From contig JTDE01001114.1 in the NCBI GenBank assembly GCA_014338405.1, positions 62,001 to 126,000 on the forward strand: DNA of 64,000 nucleotides, written 5' to 3'. The stretch comes from Paragonimus skrjabini miyazakii (taxonomy: Eukaryota > Platyhelminthes > Trematoda > Plagiorchiida > Troglotrematidae). The notes under the pieces were generated by a model. The model saw only the letters and a list, made by a program, of their open reading frames with translations, was not told the origin of the DNA and made no database searches. Below, in pieces: positions 1 through 12,269 of the stretch (its first letter is position 1; every line of letters begins with the position of its first letter). Made by a program: the position numbers and the translations under genes.

Positions 1-3000
1 CTAAGGGATGAGTGAACGTAAATACAGATTATGTGTACAGAACAAATAAATCACTACAGAGACACTCGGAAAAGCTACGTTTATCGGGTTGTTACATCTG
101 GAATAATCGCTTAATTTTGTCAGCCCAGCTAAGGAAGGTTGTACATAACTCAACAACCAGTTCTTGTGAAGTCGTTCATCGCCAGTGTTTGTTCCAACTC
201 TGAAAGACTGTCCAGTGAGTCCGAAGTAAGTCAAAGGTTTTTTCGTTTATATGCTGTTTTGGCTTGCTCTTCTTCATCGCTATCCACATGTAAAGACGAA
301 AATAATTGAAAACTCACGCGGGTCTCTAAGCTTCATTAAAATCTCTGTATTAAAATGCACTTTCTTTAATGGCAAAACTCCCGTCTCTAAATAGTTTGGC
401 ACTTCCTTCTCCGGTTTGTTGGAACAGTAAACAGCACTCCTTAACTGACTGCTTTTTTTATAAATACGCTGAGTGTTTGGCAACTCAAGGGGTTTTAACA
501 CATTGGAGATGCTTCTGTATCCCGGAACGTTTAAGTTTCTCAGTTTACTTGTGTTCGCAACATCTGGTAATCTTTCCAGTTCTCTTTCAATTTATGCCCC
601 TGTGCGTAAGGATTTCGAGAATTAGCTTCATGTACCTTCAAGCGGTGATCTATTGGTTCTATCAAGGGGTGCATAGTTGTTGCCATTATATTCTCCGTCG
701 AAGAAAATATTCTGATTTGACGTTCCGGTTTAGAAATGTGTACTGAAAAATCACATCCAAGCACGCAAGTTGGCAACTAAGTTCTCAGTATCGTGAATGG
801 TTATTTTTGTCTTATATAACTGAATTTGTTGTTCGCGTAAATATTGTTAATTAGCTTACTGCCTAAGCTTATATTGATTTTGTTTTTAATTAATATAACA
901 ATGTGCGACATCTGAAAGATTAAACAAACCCTGTCTTGTGAGTTACATCAAATAGACCAAAAGCAGTAAATTCCCGGCTGCCAAAATGTAGATAAATGTG
1001 TGAGGTTAGGGATTTTAGTTTGTGTTTGGCTGAACAGATTTGTATCTAGCCAACACCGAAACGTTACTGAGACTTTAGCCCACTGATGTACTTAATCAAA
1101 ACAGTTAGTACGACCGTGCAAAACTGAGCCGTGTTTCACTCGTAAAATCATCGTCAGTTCATAGTTGTGTGTTATTTTCCATCTGTATCCCGATTTGTTG
1201 AGTTTTATTTGTTCTAACAGAATATTTAACTGCCTATCAGCAGTACTGACGACCATATCACTGGTTTGCTTCTAAACCTCATCCAAAATTTAAACCTAGT
1301 CCACGTCGATATAGAGAACTTTGTCAAGACTGGTTTATCAAATAAAACAGTCGAGGTATGACAATTCTAGGTGATCTGAATCAGTTAGTGTGATTATCCT
1401 TAGTCTGGGTGCACATCTGGACATTTGTCAAAATGGATTACTGTTACTCTCGATTCTTGACATGAATATTTCATCACGTCGTAGCCTACGAAGATGTCGG
1501 GTACAAACATCAAAACGCATCAGATTCAGAATAGTCCTATTAAGCTCGGAAGATATGATTTATTGACTTCCGTCGATTTATTTAACCTTCGGAACCATGT
1601 GATATTTTTATCGCTATCCTCAGACCAGCTGTTCACAATACGCCAGAACATCTGCACAACCGCACGTAATTTGCTCAGGCAAACACTGATATCATGGTTT
1701 AAGAATTAGCGTTGTTGTCATTTTGAAAATACAGCGCTCAATTTGAATTAAGCCAACACATGTAATTCAGATGGAGTATGCGACGTTTGCGGTGTTTGTT
1801 CAATTAGTTATATCGAAGCTGTAGTTGGAACTCATTAACCTATTTGTTACTCATCTACAATTTTTTTCTGTAAGTCAGCAAAGGATTGGACCGTCTTGTT
1901 AAATGTTACAACGAGTACATTCGTTTATAATAATCTTATGGAAAGCTTTTACAGTGTGTACTCTTCTACGGAGTTTGGTAAGGGCATTAACGACGACTTC
2001 TGCTCGACTTAATTCCAGTGCTGTCTATATTGGATTCATGTAGGTTAAAAACATTCAAACCCCACTAATCTAATTGAATCGACTCTTCACACTCTAATCG
2101 GTTGAATACCACTTTGGAGGTGACTAATGATTTTTTTCACATTGGGTTGCCTTGGGGTAAAATTAGCTAGTAGCCTAGTAAGTGATATTTACTTAACTGT
2201 AATGTAGCCATGTGGCGAAATTACGGAGGAAGAAACACAAGTGACAAGATATCAGCTACCACCGAGGGACATTCCATTTTTTCTTTACGAGGCTGTGGAA
2301 AGAATTACAGCTATACAGAGCATGTTTCTCAGCAAAGGTTCTGACCATCTCTTGTTAACAGGCGGAAAGCTGTTTTGTTCCAAGAAAGTAACTGACACCA
2401 TAGTCCTTTTAACAGAACAACGTCAGCCGACGAAAAACTTTCTTAACCTATCAGCCACAAAGAGACCAGATGCCAAATTAACGTTGTCAATAGAATAGCA
2501 TGTTCCTGTAATCAGCTATGTGTAGTATTGGGTGAATCAAAGGCATGGTGGTGCCACTTATTTTGTTTGTCAAGGTGAGCAGTTCAATTTCAACAACTGT
2601 CATGTGCGCATTCAAAAGTCCGGTGATCTGTACCGCTATATTTTGACGGGGAAGAATAAAGAAATCCGTATGCGACACGTTACTTGATTTTCGTCAGTTT
2701 GCTAATATTCTCTGTTGTCTAATACGACTGATCGTCATGACCCTTTCAACGGTCTTCTGTAATCCGCCCAGCTGTGGGTTCATGCTATGGATTGTGATAT
2801 CCACTGATGTAATCGTTAGCAGAATATCAGCTGGCGTGATCTTTGGCCAGGAATTAATTGGTCCATGGTTAAGTCTAAGTTTTACACAAAAGGTTAAATT
2901 CGATGTGTTGACCTATGAAGTTAACGGACGTATACAAAGCAGGTTTGCCTCTGTTTAATTCTGTAGCCTTTGAGTTTAGGAATACAAACACCGAAGTCGC

Positions 3001-4431
3001 TTAAGGCAAGCCATCGCCTTAATGAACAGCTTTGTATCAGCGCCGCATCGTGAAAACCACCAAAGCGTACTTTTTTCGATCAGCTAGGTCATCACAGCAG
3101 CTTGCATACTGACAGAAGCACAACACGTTTACTTGCGTTGACATGAGCACGTGGTGGTATAGTCGTAGTTCACAATAACCTCTAGGCCCTAACAGAAAGG
3201 AATAGACGGGAAACGTGACCCTGAGATACAACCATGTGTACCAATTGTTCCAATAATTTTTCACCCGGTTACAACCACTAGTGAATAAAAGTGCGAGTAT
3301 ATCCAAGCCAGATGCTGCACAGCTTGAATAGTCTGTTTGGCAACCGCCTTTATTTGTAACAACCATCAGTAGTATTACTGCTGCGCAAGACTTTTTCTTA
3401 TCTTTGTGGGAGCCTTTTGGGGAAATTTAATGCACATTTAGGTTACATTCGCTTCGCAGACTGGACACAACTTAAAGTAACTTGTTTACTGCCAAGAAAG
3501 TAGAGAGCCGAATTTGGTGACATAGACACCGTCGCCGCCTGAATAAAATAAATGTGATTTAGGAACAATTGAATAAAAATTTCTAAGAGGGTAATAAATT
3601 AGTTGGGCTGCGTGTTTGATTACATGTTTGCAAAAATATAAACACATTGATGTTTAGTTGTGAAGTCCAAACAACGCGCTTACTCTTCTTCTGAAATAGA
3701 ACTGTTTCTCTGTGTTTACTACAATCACTCATCGGTATCAACAACGCAAACGAAATTAGTATCGTTACGTAGATTGATATGAACTCGTGACAGCCACGTG
3801 GGCATGAGAATTAGGTAAGTAGATAGTTCCAGTTTATTCGCAGGGTATCAATGAGAAACGAAACTTAACTGATAAAGTCTTTTTTGTACAACTTGCAGCT
3901 TCACTCTTATGCAGTTTAGCAAGAGTCGAAAGGGCGGAAGTCAGTAAACACTTCTCAAAGTGAAGACGACCCGGAACTGGAAGCGACAGTGAGAATAGTG
4001 TTTATGCATTGTGGGGATACGTGTCATCAAAAACAATGTTGATGTACGACTGCTCAGAATGTTGTTACAAGTCATCAGTTCAAAATAACAGCTGCACTGT
4101 TGATAACGTATTTTAATATGCCTCAATCTTAATGGATGCCAATTAACAAGTTTTTGGATTCCACCTATTTGGACGTCACAGTAGACTTCAGGTGCAAACG
4201 ACAATAGCTAAAAATCATATCTACTTCTTGCGGATAAGCAAAATAGTTACCAGTGGTACCATCTATATAATGGCTTTTGTATAATACTTTTGTTTCGCCT
4301 ACTTTATCTACCAAAAAACTCCAGTTAGGTGGTAAAAATTATTTCATTAAGCCACATTTTCCAGCACCACCCTAGTGTCTCTTATCAGATGTTAGGTCAT
4401 TTAGGAGATCTGAGGCTATGAGATGGGTATA
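1..4431. other. Non-coding stretch before the first assembly gap
   Basis: No recognisable gene, RNA or intact mobile element was found. Open frames here are short, lack domain motifs and have no convincing splice sites. The only stretch with a hint of coding history is about 280-776 on the minus strand. There, two successive frames give peptides including the run ENWKDYQMLRTQVN, which recalls the linker of some LINE polyproteins. That is a weak resemblance by eye only. Confidence 0.5.
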
Positions 4432-4531
4432 NNNNNNNNNNNNNNNNNNNNNNNNNNNNNNNNNNNNNNNNNNNNNNNNNNNNNNNNNNNNNNNNNNNNN
4501 NNNNNNNNNNNNNNNNNNNNNNNNNNNNNNN
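4432..4531. other. Assembly gap of 100 N
   Basis: Exactly one hundred N characters, the usual placeholder for a scaffold join of unknown size. True distance and content are unknown. Confidence 0.98.
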
Positions 4532-6382
4532 CTCCTAAATCACTTATCAGCAATAATGGACTTGCGCATCCCAAAACGTGAAATAATGTCCACCGGCTTC
4601 AACTCACCAGCATTCTATTGAGATTTGTATAATTCAACTTAAATAAGAAGGATGTCCGTAATTTTGAGTGGTTAACGGCGGTCGTTATTTCACCGAACAG
4701 AAACAACAGAACAAAACCAAAGGTTTCTTACCAAATGAGCACGTGCTGGGCTGTCATAATAGGCGACGAGCAGCCTAAGTGAAAGGTCCAATCCATCAAA
4801 ACGAATAATTGGGTTATCCACTACTTGGTGGAATTGACTACAATTAATGATACCCGCCAGTCATTGTTTCCCTTTGTCACTGAATGCAGTATCCTATGAA
4901 ATATAATTCACGAGATTTCATGCTTTTTTCAACCTGATTAATAATTCCAGGATTTTGATTGTGTTTGCAGTCAGAATTGTAGAACGCTGTTGAAACCATT
5001 GGTGAGCTTGGCAGCCTAGGTTGACGGTTTATGTGGTAGATTGGTTATGGAGTTTGCATGTAAACTGCAAATATCGGCAGCACAGTGCACAATCTAAGTG
5101 CCAAGCTAAAGAACGAACAAAGAAGCAAGTACATAACGGATTATAACTCAAGACAGCCGGCAAAATTATGTATCCCCTGATTATATGAGTTGTGTATTTG
5201 TATGGTGTTAACATACCATCTATTCATACTGTGTAGTATTCTGTCTACAGTACAAATTAAATTCTCCCTCACTGTGGTCAAACACAGGATAATTAACTAA
5301 CTGCCTAAATTCCTTTAGTCTTGACTGGACGTTTTCAGCGGTTATGACACAAAGCCACCAACTGCGGATCTGGCATCAAGTGTATCCCCGGAATGCAACA
5401 TAGTTTCTTCGTTTTTGGTCGGGAATCTAACATCACCGCATGAATTTTTGTACAGTTGGTTTTACTAGTAAAGCAGTTGGAGATAGTGCAAACAATCGAC
5501 CCATTAAACGACCTAATCCAAGCAAAGTCTATAAGAGCGGAATGACTTTCTCTCGTTACTTAAGATGTTTTTTCATCTCCCATGTCTTAGACTGTTTGCC
5601 ATTTACAAACCTGAGTAGCATAAATCAACCTGATTAACCGCAACTGCGATAAGTTTGATAATGTCTACTAGTTTATCTCAACATATTGGTTGTTTTTGTG
5701 TTGTTGTCACTAGGACGTCAATTTGTCTGGAAAGAGTTGTGGCGCTACAGTGTCGCGTGGCGTGTTGTGGATCATTGTAAGTTAGTTTATGATTCGTGGA
5801 CAAGTTCTACGGATTGATTAATGGACGGGACTATCCACTGGGTAGCTTAATCAAGCGAGCTAAATTGAAAAGTTCCACTGATTGAACAAGAAAAATAAGT
5901 CGGTCGGTGACTGAATTCACGAAAAATGAAAGGTATGCACGCTCGGCTTGAAATAATGGCGCGTTTTAAAAGTAATACCTATCAGATATTGGCCTATTGC
6001 GAATGGCACGTTGTTGCTGTTGAAATCGTTCACCAATGCCTACAGTTTATATGTTAGTATACGAATTAATAACACTTCGTCCATATATTAGTTCCCAACT
6101 GCAGTGATCTAAATCTATCCCAAAGGAAATGTATAAATCTAAAAGTCATTCAGACGTGTTATTTCAAAGACCGCTTAAGAGTGAAGATTAAGTAGTTGAT
6201 TCCTCTAAGGCATCTACCTGATTTGGAATTTTCCACATGTGTTTGATATGAACAGATATATTCCTCCTCAGATTATCAGTGAGTACTGACCAGTAAAAAA
6301 GCGTTCAGTCTAATTAAGACCACAGTGGAAATGATCAGATGAAGCAAGACAAAAGAGGTATTTGATAAAAATGTGTAGTGAA
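4532..6382. other. Non-coding stretch
   Basis: A+T-rich sequence with only short chance frames. I see no domain motif, RNA structure or repeat family in it. Confidence 0.5.
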
Positions 6383-6640
6383 ATGCAAATATCATCGCCA
6401 CTGCCAGGACTTGAATCACGGACACGCTGTTCATGAGGCAACCGTGTTTACCACTGCGCCATTGACCTCACGTTAGGCACGACCGAATTATCATATGTGA
6501 ACGCTCAACCACTTTCGCTTGTGAGTAATGATCAGATTGCCCGATCGTCTCGAAATGGAGATACAGTTACTGTCTCTTAACTCCAATCGATAACCACGCG
6601 ATTAGGACTTCCTAGACAGGTCGAAATCTCCGATCTCATT
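6383..6640 (-). repeat. tRNA-derived SINE-like repeat, family A, minus copy (5' part and tRNA-like head)
   Basis: Read on the minus strand, this carries a polymerase III style split promoter. An A-box-like run (TGGCGCAGTGGTAAACACG, complement of about 6444-6462) is followed by a B-box-like run GGATTCAAGTCC around 6406-6417, with one change in the usual GGTTCRANNC. About 130 bp of family-specific sequence precede the tRNA-like part, and the copy stops soon after the B box, so its tail is missing. It is the left arm of a large palindrome with 6802-7026. The same order of segments recurs near 41.2 kb, which shows a dispersed family. A complete tRNA cloverleaf is not formed, so this is a tRNA-derived repeat rather than a tRNA gene. 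Confidence 0.75.
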
Positions 6641-6806
6641 AAACCTGCTAGGCGATATTTTAGATTACTGGTGAGTAGTCGGGGATTTGGTTAATTTCAA
6701 GTTGAATATCACCCACAATTGGTCGCAGCTGCCGCATCCTCATAGACTTTCCAGTCGGCCCCATTCGAAAAGAAGCACTAGACTCGACTTTTGCTCTCAT
6801 TAGTCC
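6641..6806 (-). repeat. Family A repeat, tail fragment, minus orientation
   Basis: On the minus strand this runs from CTAATGAGAGCAAAAG through ACTGGAAAGTCTATGAGG to CAGTAATCTAAAATATCGCC. The same tail is recognisable at 29462-29660 (minus), and its first part at 7037-7095 (plus) and 41270-41390 (plus). It forms the loop between the two palindrome arms. Its own tRNA-like head is missing, apparently replaced by the plus copy that begins at about 6802. Confidence 0.7.
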
Positions 6807-7098
6807 TAATCGCGGGGTTATCGATTGGAGTTAACAGACAGTAATTGTGTCTCCATTTCGAGACGATCGGGCAATCTGATCATTACTCACAAGCAAAAGT
6901 GGTTGACCGTTCACATATGATAATTCGGTCGTGCCTGACGTGAGGTCAATGGCGCAGTGGTAAACACGGTTGCCTCATGAACAGCGTGTCCGTGGTTCAA
7001 GTCCCGGCAGTGGCGAGGATATGCACTGCTGACGAGTTCTAATGAGAGCAAAACCCGAGTCTAGTGCTTCTTTTCGAAAGGGACCAACTGGAAAAACA
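6802..7098 (+). repeat. tRNA-derived SINE-like repeat, family A, plus copy
   Basis: The A-box-like run lies at about 6949-6968 and a good B box (GGTTCAAGTCC) at 6994-7004. A family-specific 5' region precedes them and the first 60 bp of the shared tail follow. The copy stops after ACCAACTGGAAA. Its first 225 bases match the minus copy at 6383-6609 with about ten differences by eye, so the pair is young or has been homogenised. The two arms could fold into one long hairpin if transcribed. Confidence 0.78.
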
Positions 7099-10000
7099 GA
7101 TTTATCCATATATGTTGATAATACTTGGTAACATAAATAGAACAACACTGGAAAAAAGCTTTGCGTTTAATGGAATGGATAAAAAGTACATATCCACCTC
7201 ATCTCGGTTCCGTTCCCGTGTGTCAACTATATTAAACACCTCATCACAGGTTCCAAAATAGATACGACTGGACTACCATATCTAAAGCTTCAAACACACG
7301 CTTATGTGTGGTACTCAGAATGCTTAGTCGCCTAGAGAGAACTGATAACTGTCCTGTGAACTTCAAACAATAACCACAAGCTTGGAACTCAATAGCCTTG
7401 ATGTGTATAGGAGATTTTAACCTCTACTGATAGCGAACTTACCTAAGCCTTTAGATATTACGGTTCAGCCGTGCGTAACTTAAAACCACCACCAAAACGG
7501 TTAAAACGATTACCTCATATAAGCTTGATTAGGAGATGCTTTGCCCGTCGTAACAGCAATCCGCACTTTTTAAAAATTTTCTTTTCAGTGCTTGATTTCT
7601 GAACGTTCCCTTTAAGTGTGACAGCCGCGGTAATCTATGGCCGGTGTTCAAATCGTCTCAATCAAAAACTAAATTACTTATCGATAAAATTTGTGTACTT
7701 TAATCCCCATTGAATCACAGAATAGTAAAAGTGACGAACAATTGTCTTCGGTAATTCATCATCAGATCAATACATTTATATAGATTTAGCAGAATCAAAA
7801 CATTCTATCTAACCTCTATGCTGAATCTACATAATTGTAGTGGTCTGATGATTAATTATCGAAAAAATTGTTCGTGATGTTTACTGCTTGAATTTGCGTC
7901 CCTAACTATCACACCTGGTTCTATGGTTAGCCTCATTTACATCTTAAGATCTGTTCTTTATCAAGTGCGACAACAAATGTGCGTTCACGCTGATACATTC
8001 CGATTGCAAACTACTTCGTGGATAAATATTGTATTGTACATTTTTGTGCATCCTTTGCAAAAATTGCTTCTTTTAACCTGAATGAGACTGTAGGCAATGG
8101 GGACTTCAGATAACACCTGAACCGGTGCTAAACATTCTGGCTTGTCATGCCTATTGTTTGTTCCCACAAGATCAAACAGACGGTGTGTAAACGACAGTGC
8201 AGTGTTTACAATCAGAGCAAAATTGACCCTCAGTCATATTTGTAACAACAAAAAAGTCATTATCCAGTTCTCAGGAATACAGTTAGCCTTAACAATAGGT
8301 GGTCCGTGTCCATTGTTTCAAAACAGTAAACTGTGAAACAGAGCCACCGCTTACGTATTGACAACCTAACAGTCCGGCAATGAGAATAGACCAGCATCTT
8401 CTAATCACAACTCATTTTCCCCATAGGAATGCAAGCTCTTTATGCAATGAAAATGAATCGAAGTATTTCTATTTTGTTTTCAACAAGTGTGATTTATACT
8501 GTTTCTGTGTTTGTATGCGTGCAAATTAGAGAAATATTGCTAAACCAATAAACCTAGCGAAACAAACAACCTCATCGTGATTCTTATATTTTCCCCCCGC
8601 TAAAAACAACGGGGAAGGGAAAAGCTTAGTTCAAAATAGTGCACGCAGAAAAATGTTATATCACGCTAGGACTTTCTTGAAGGTCTGTAAGTTAAATAAC
8701 CATACACAAAAGGTGATATTATTCTTCTGTGTTATTAATGCCGGTCCTTTGTTTATGACGACTATTCAAAAATGTCGCCATCCTCATAGAACAGCAAGTC
8801 CCCCCTTTTTACACGGGTAAATTCATGCGAGGTCTATAGAGGCAAATCAACCGTGAAATTTTGCAGAACCCATACTTAGGGTTTCTTTGTTAATACCTGA
8901 TTTTCGTTTTAGTGTAACAGAGAAAAACTAGTAAATGTAAAACATGAAAAGTTCATGGCAATAAAATAATTACCTTGGATGTGTCTACTGTCTTAATGTT
9001 CAGGTTTTTAATAAATCCTCCTTCTACAATGGATTTGTGAATAATGTGTCACAACTAAGTTTTGATTGGCTAAAGTTTCCGTTCACTGATACTCCGCTCT
9101 ATGCATAGTTAGGTGGAATTATAATTCAAAAGACTGCTCGCCCAAACGGTTGGAAAGATCATTAAATTCTCTATTGGAGAAAGTGTTGGTTAGTTGAGTT
9201 GTCAATGGTCTGAATGAACGCAAACCATTCATTATGCCACGTGCTTGTCGTATAACGTTAAGAGGAGTAGGATATCTAAACGTTACACGTTACCAACACA
9301 AGGTTTACTGAGCTTAGTAATTGAAGCACAACCCATCCCTAAACAGACTGCAGCTTGGTCATTCCGTGGTTTCTGAAGCTAACCCCTGGTTGAGTTGCCA
9401 TTTGATCGGCAGTGTACTGTTCGCAGTCATCTCAACAGTGAGCTTTGACCTTCTGACCTCGGAGCATTCATCCAGGGTTTCCAGAACGAATTGCTGATGA
9501 ACACTAGTCACTCACTACGATGTAATTAACAGGCTTGCTTTAACTCAGGTGTGGCTATGCTAATTACATCAAAACTTCACAAATGGTTGTAAGGATAAGC
9601 GGACGAAAAGTGGTTCCCTGAGCTTAAGAATAAACGTCATGTCAAACAAACCGTCATTAGGACGTCTGTTGTTGACCTGTGCAGGGAGCGATTTCAGAAG
9701 AAACGTTGGTTCAAAGTCCAAAAGAAATAATATAGGTGAATGTCGGGGATTCACAGGAGAGGAGAGTTGGTCTACTTTACATTTCTCTCGAATAAATAAG
9801 GTCTGCTCTGTTTATTTTGCATATCATTTTGTGGACACTAAATGCACAGTGAGATGGCTGGTTGACTGAGCATCAGCCAAATATCTCCAGGTCTCCGATA
9901 AGTCTTTACGGCGTAGCTAACAGAGCACATGCCTCCTATGGGTGTTTGATTCTTATCGCTTTTTCAGTTCCTACTGAAGACAGTAATGATAATGAATGAG

Positions 10001-11900
10001 TCGCTTCAAATTTGACAACTTTTCTATTTGCTCACTGGCAAGTTTGTCCTGCTGTTCAGATCAAATCAACTATTTCCGTAGGTATTTCGAACTGCTAACT
10101 GACATGGTTATTTCGGCATAAAGTATAACTGTGCAACGTTCACAGCCACGTTCAGATAAGCCACTGTTTCTCAGGGGGTCACCACCATTAGTTTCAAGGA
10201 ATCTACTGTTTGCATCCCCAGAAACAAAAAAATCATTTTTCGGCCATAAGCAGCGGATTAAGATAGAGTTAAGGTTACCATGCGGTCTGACCGGGGATGG
10301 TACTCAGGTTGACAGCAATCGGAAGCTTTCCTCTATTTTTTCCACATACTACCTCAGCTTTTACCTTAACAACAACAGTTCTGTTTGCTAATATTGCATA
10401 GAGTAGCAATTACTTATAACATATGTCGTAAGAGAAAATCGATTTAGTTCATAATAAAATTTCTTTCATCGAATTAGTGCGAACCCAAACCCTCGCATAA
10501 TGAACCAACAATGTACACCTAGACTAGAACTTCATTCTAAACATTCGAACATCAAGAAGGTTCAACAATGTATGTTCCGTGACTTCGAATAGATCTAACG
10601 AATAAAAAGTGTACATACATGATTTTTTCCTCCAAAATAATTTTTATGTTAATAACCTGTTTGGTCTATTGAAACTTTTGTTTGTCACTGACAAGAATCA
10701 AACTAGGGAATAAGTTATTGTCCAAATTGTTTGATCTGAACTAAATATCTCCGGTCGCCTTGACAAGGCAGGTAACGAAAATGATCAAACAACTGACGGT
10801 TCTTTGCAGCCATTCATTATCAGTCGGATGTCTACCGAAGGCATGCATATACTGCTGTCTCAAAAATTCGTTATGAATATGGCTGAGTTCGTCAGCTGTA
10901 TTTTAGATTAGCTCCAAGGTGATGAAGTGCTTCTAGCTTATTATGTGTATTCGCATTCGTTAAGTAGGTCTACCGTGAGCTCCGTAGAAAATATTCATGA
11001 GTTCGGAGCTTAATTACCATTCGGGATTTTCGCGTTGAAACCAGCGAAGAAGGATTGCTCACCAGGTTGCCTATCTAGATTTCCAATGCTTTCGTTAAAA
11101 CAGACTGTTTTCTCCTCATACGAAAATGTAACAAATACCGCTTGTAAAAACTGTTATTTAGATCAATTGAAGAGTACCTTACCAGACGTAGATACAACAT
11201 CAAAGAGAGTCCATGCTTTCGGACTAGAACACAGCCATCAATGGCGTTTGAAAAAGTCACACTTAAAAACGTCTGTTTATTCTCGACTTACCATGCGCAG
11301 TCAGCTGGTTTGTGCAAATGAATGCCGATTGCATTTCATAGCTCTTGTGATTTCCCTGAGCTAAATCAACACTTTGTGATTGCCTACAAACTGGCAGGTA
11401 ACTAGCACAGCCATAGAAATAATTGAAGGGGGTGTTTGCAGAAAAACTGTTTTCTCTTTAATGACCGTAGCAAATGCATGCTAAATTAAAGGTCAGCTGC
11501 AAGCAGTTACTTTATGATTCAGTCCATGGTAATAAACATTTCAGTAGCCACGAGAGACAGTTCACGAGTAATACAATACTTTTACAGATCATATGTTCGA
11601 CTTGCGGGCGCAACACGGTGTTGATGACATACAAAATATCAAGACAGCTGTCCAGTAACTCGGTGGTGGTCGCCAGGACTGGCTGCCTGCAAAAACCCTG
11701 ACTTATACCGTCGAAATGACTTGGTGGTCGGGCTTGTCCACTGCATCGATCAGGCGAGCTATGATGACTGAGACTTAGGTCCATCCAGGTGTAACCTTGT
11801 CAGACAGTCCAAAGGGGAGCAGTCAGAAGAAAAGCAGTTGCACTCATAGGATTGTATGTCGAACTACTGACTGTTCGGAAGCGCTTAGGTAGCAAGGCAA
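7099..11900. other. Non-coding stretch
   Basis: No domain-bearing frame was found. A 109-codon plus frame at 11035-11364 has fairly even composition but no start context, splice sites or family resemblance. Around 9905-9955 there is a weak tRNA-like run that does not fold. Sequence from about 11470 onward might be the 5' part of the LINE that follows, but I could not establish a boundary. Confidence 0.45.
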
Positions 11901-12269
11901 AATCATATGGGCACACAGTAGACCTATTTTTATAGTTGTCTTGGTCACTGCGCCCTCGGACTAGGCAAGCCCCTCGCTGTCCAGTGAGTCAGACTGTTGA
12001 GTCATTCGCTCAGGGTAGGGTCTCCGAAGTAAACCCTGTATCCCGTTGTCTCGCAGACAAGAATTCCGAGTTAGACACTCGGGGCTAGATCCCTCAAGTC
12101 AAAACCCTACCACAGCATAAACGACCGGGAAGTATCAGAAATTATTGTTCTCTCGGACACTGATGATATTCGAACACTACGACTTTCTCCCCTATTTTAC
12201 CCGTTTTCTGCCTTCCATCTGCCTTCGGACAATAATTGTTTTCTGAGGCCGAGACAACTGGTAAACAAT

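Noticed and set aside
369..746. 125-codon plus frame
   Set aside because: Cysteine- and phenylalanine-rich composition typical of an antisense chance frame; no motif or start context.
3037..3366. 109-codon minus frame
   Set aside because: No domain, no splice sites, composition as background.
9905..9960. tRNA-like run (GGCGTAGCTAACAGAGCAC, then GTTTGATTC)
   Set aside because: Acceptor and T arms do not pair, and no related copy was found in the window.
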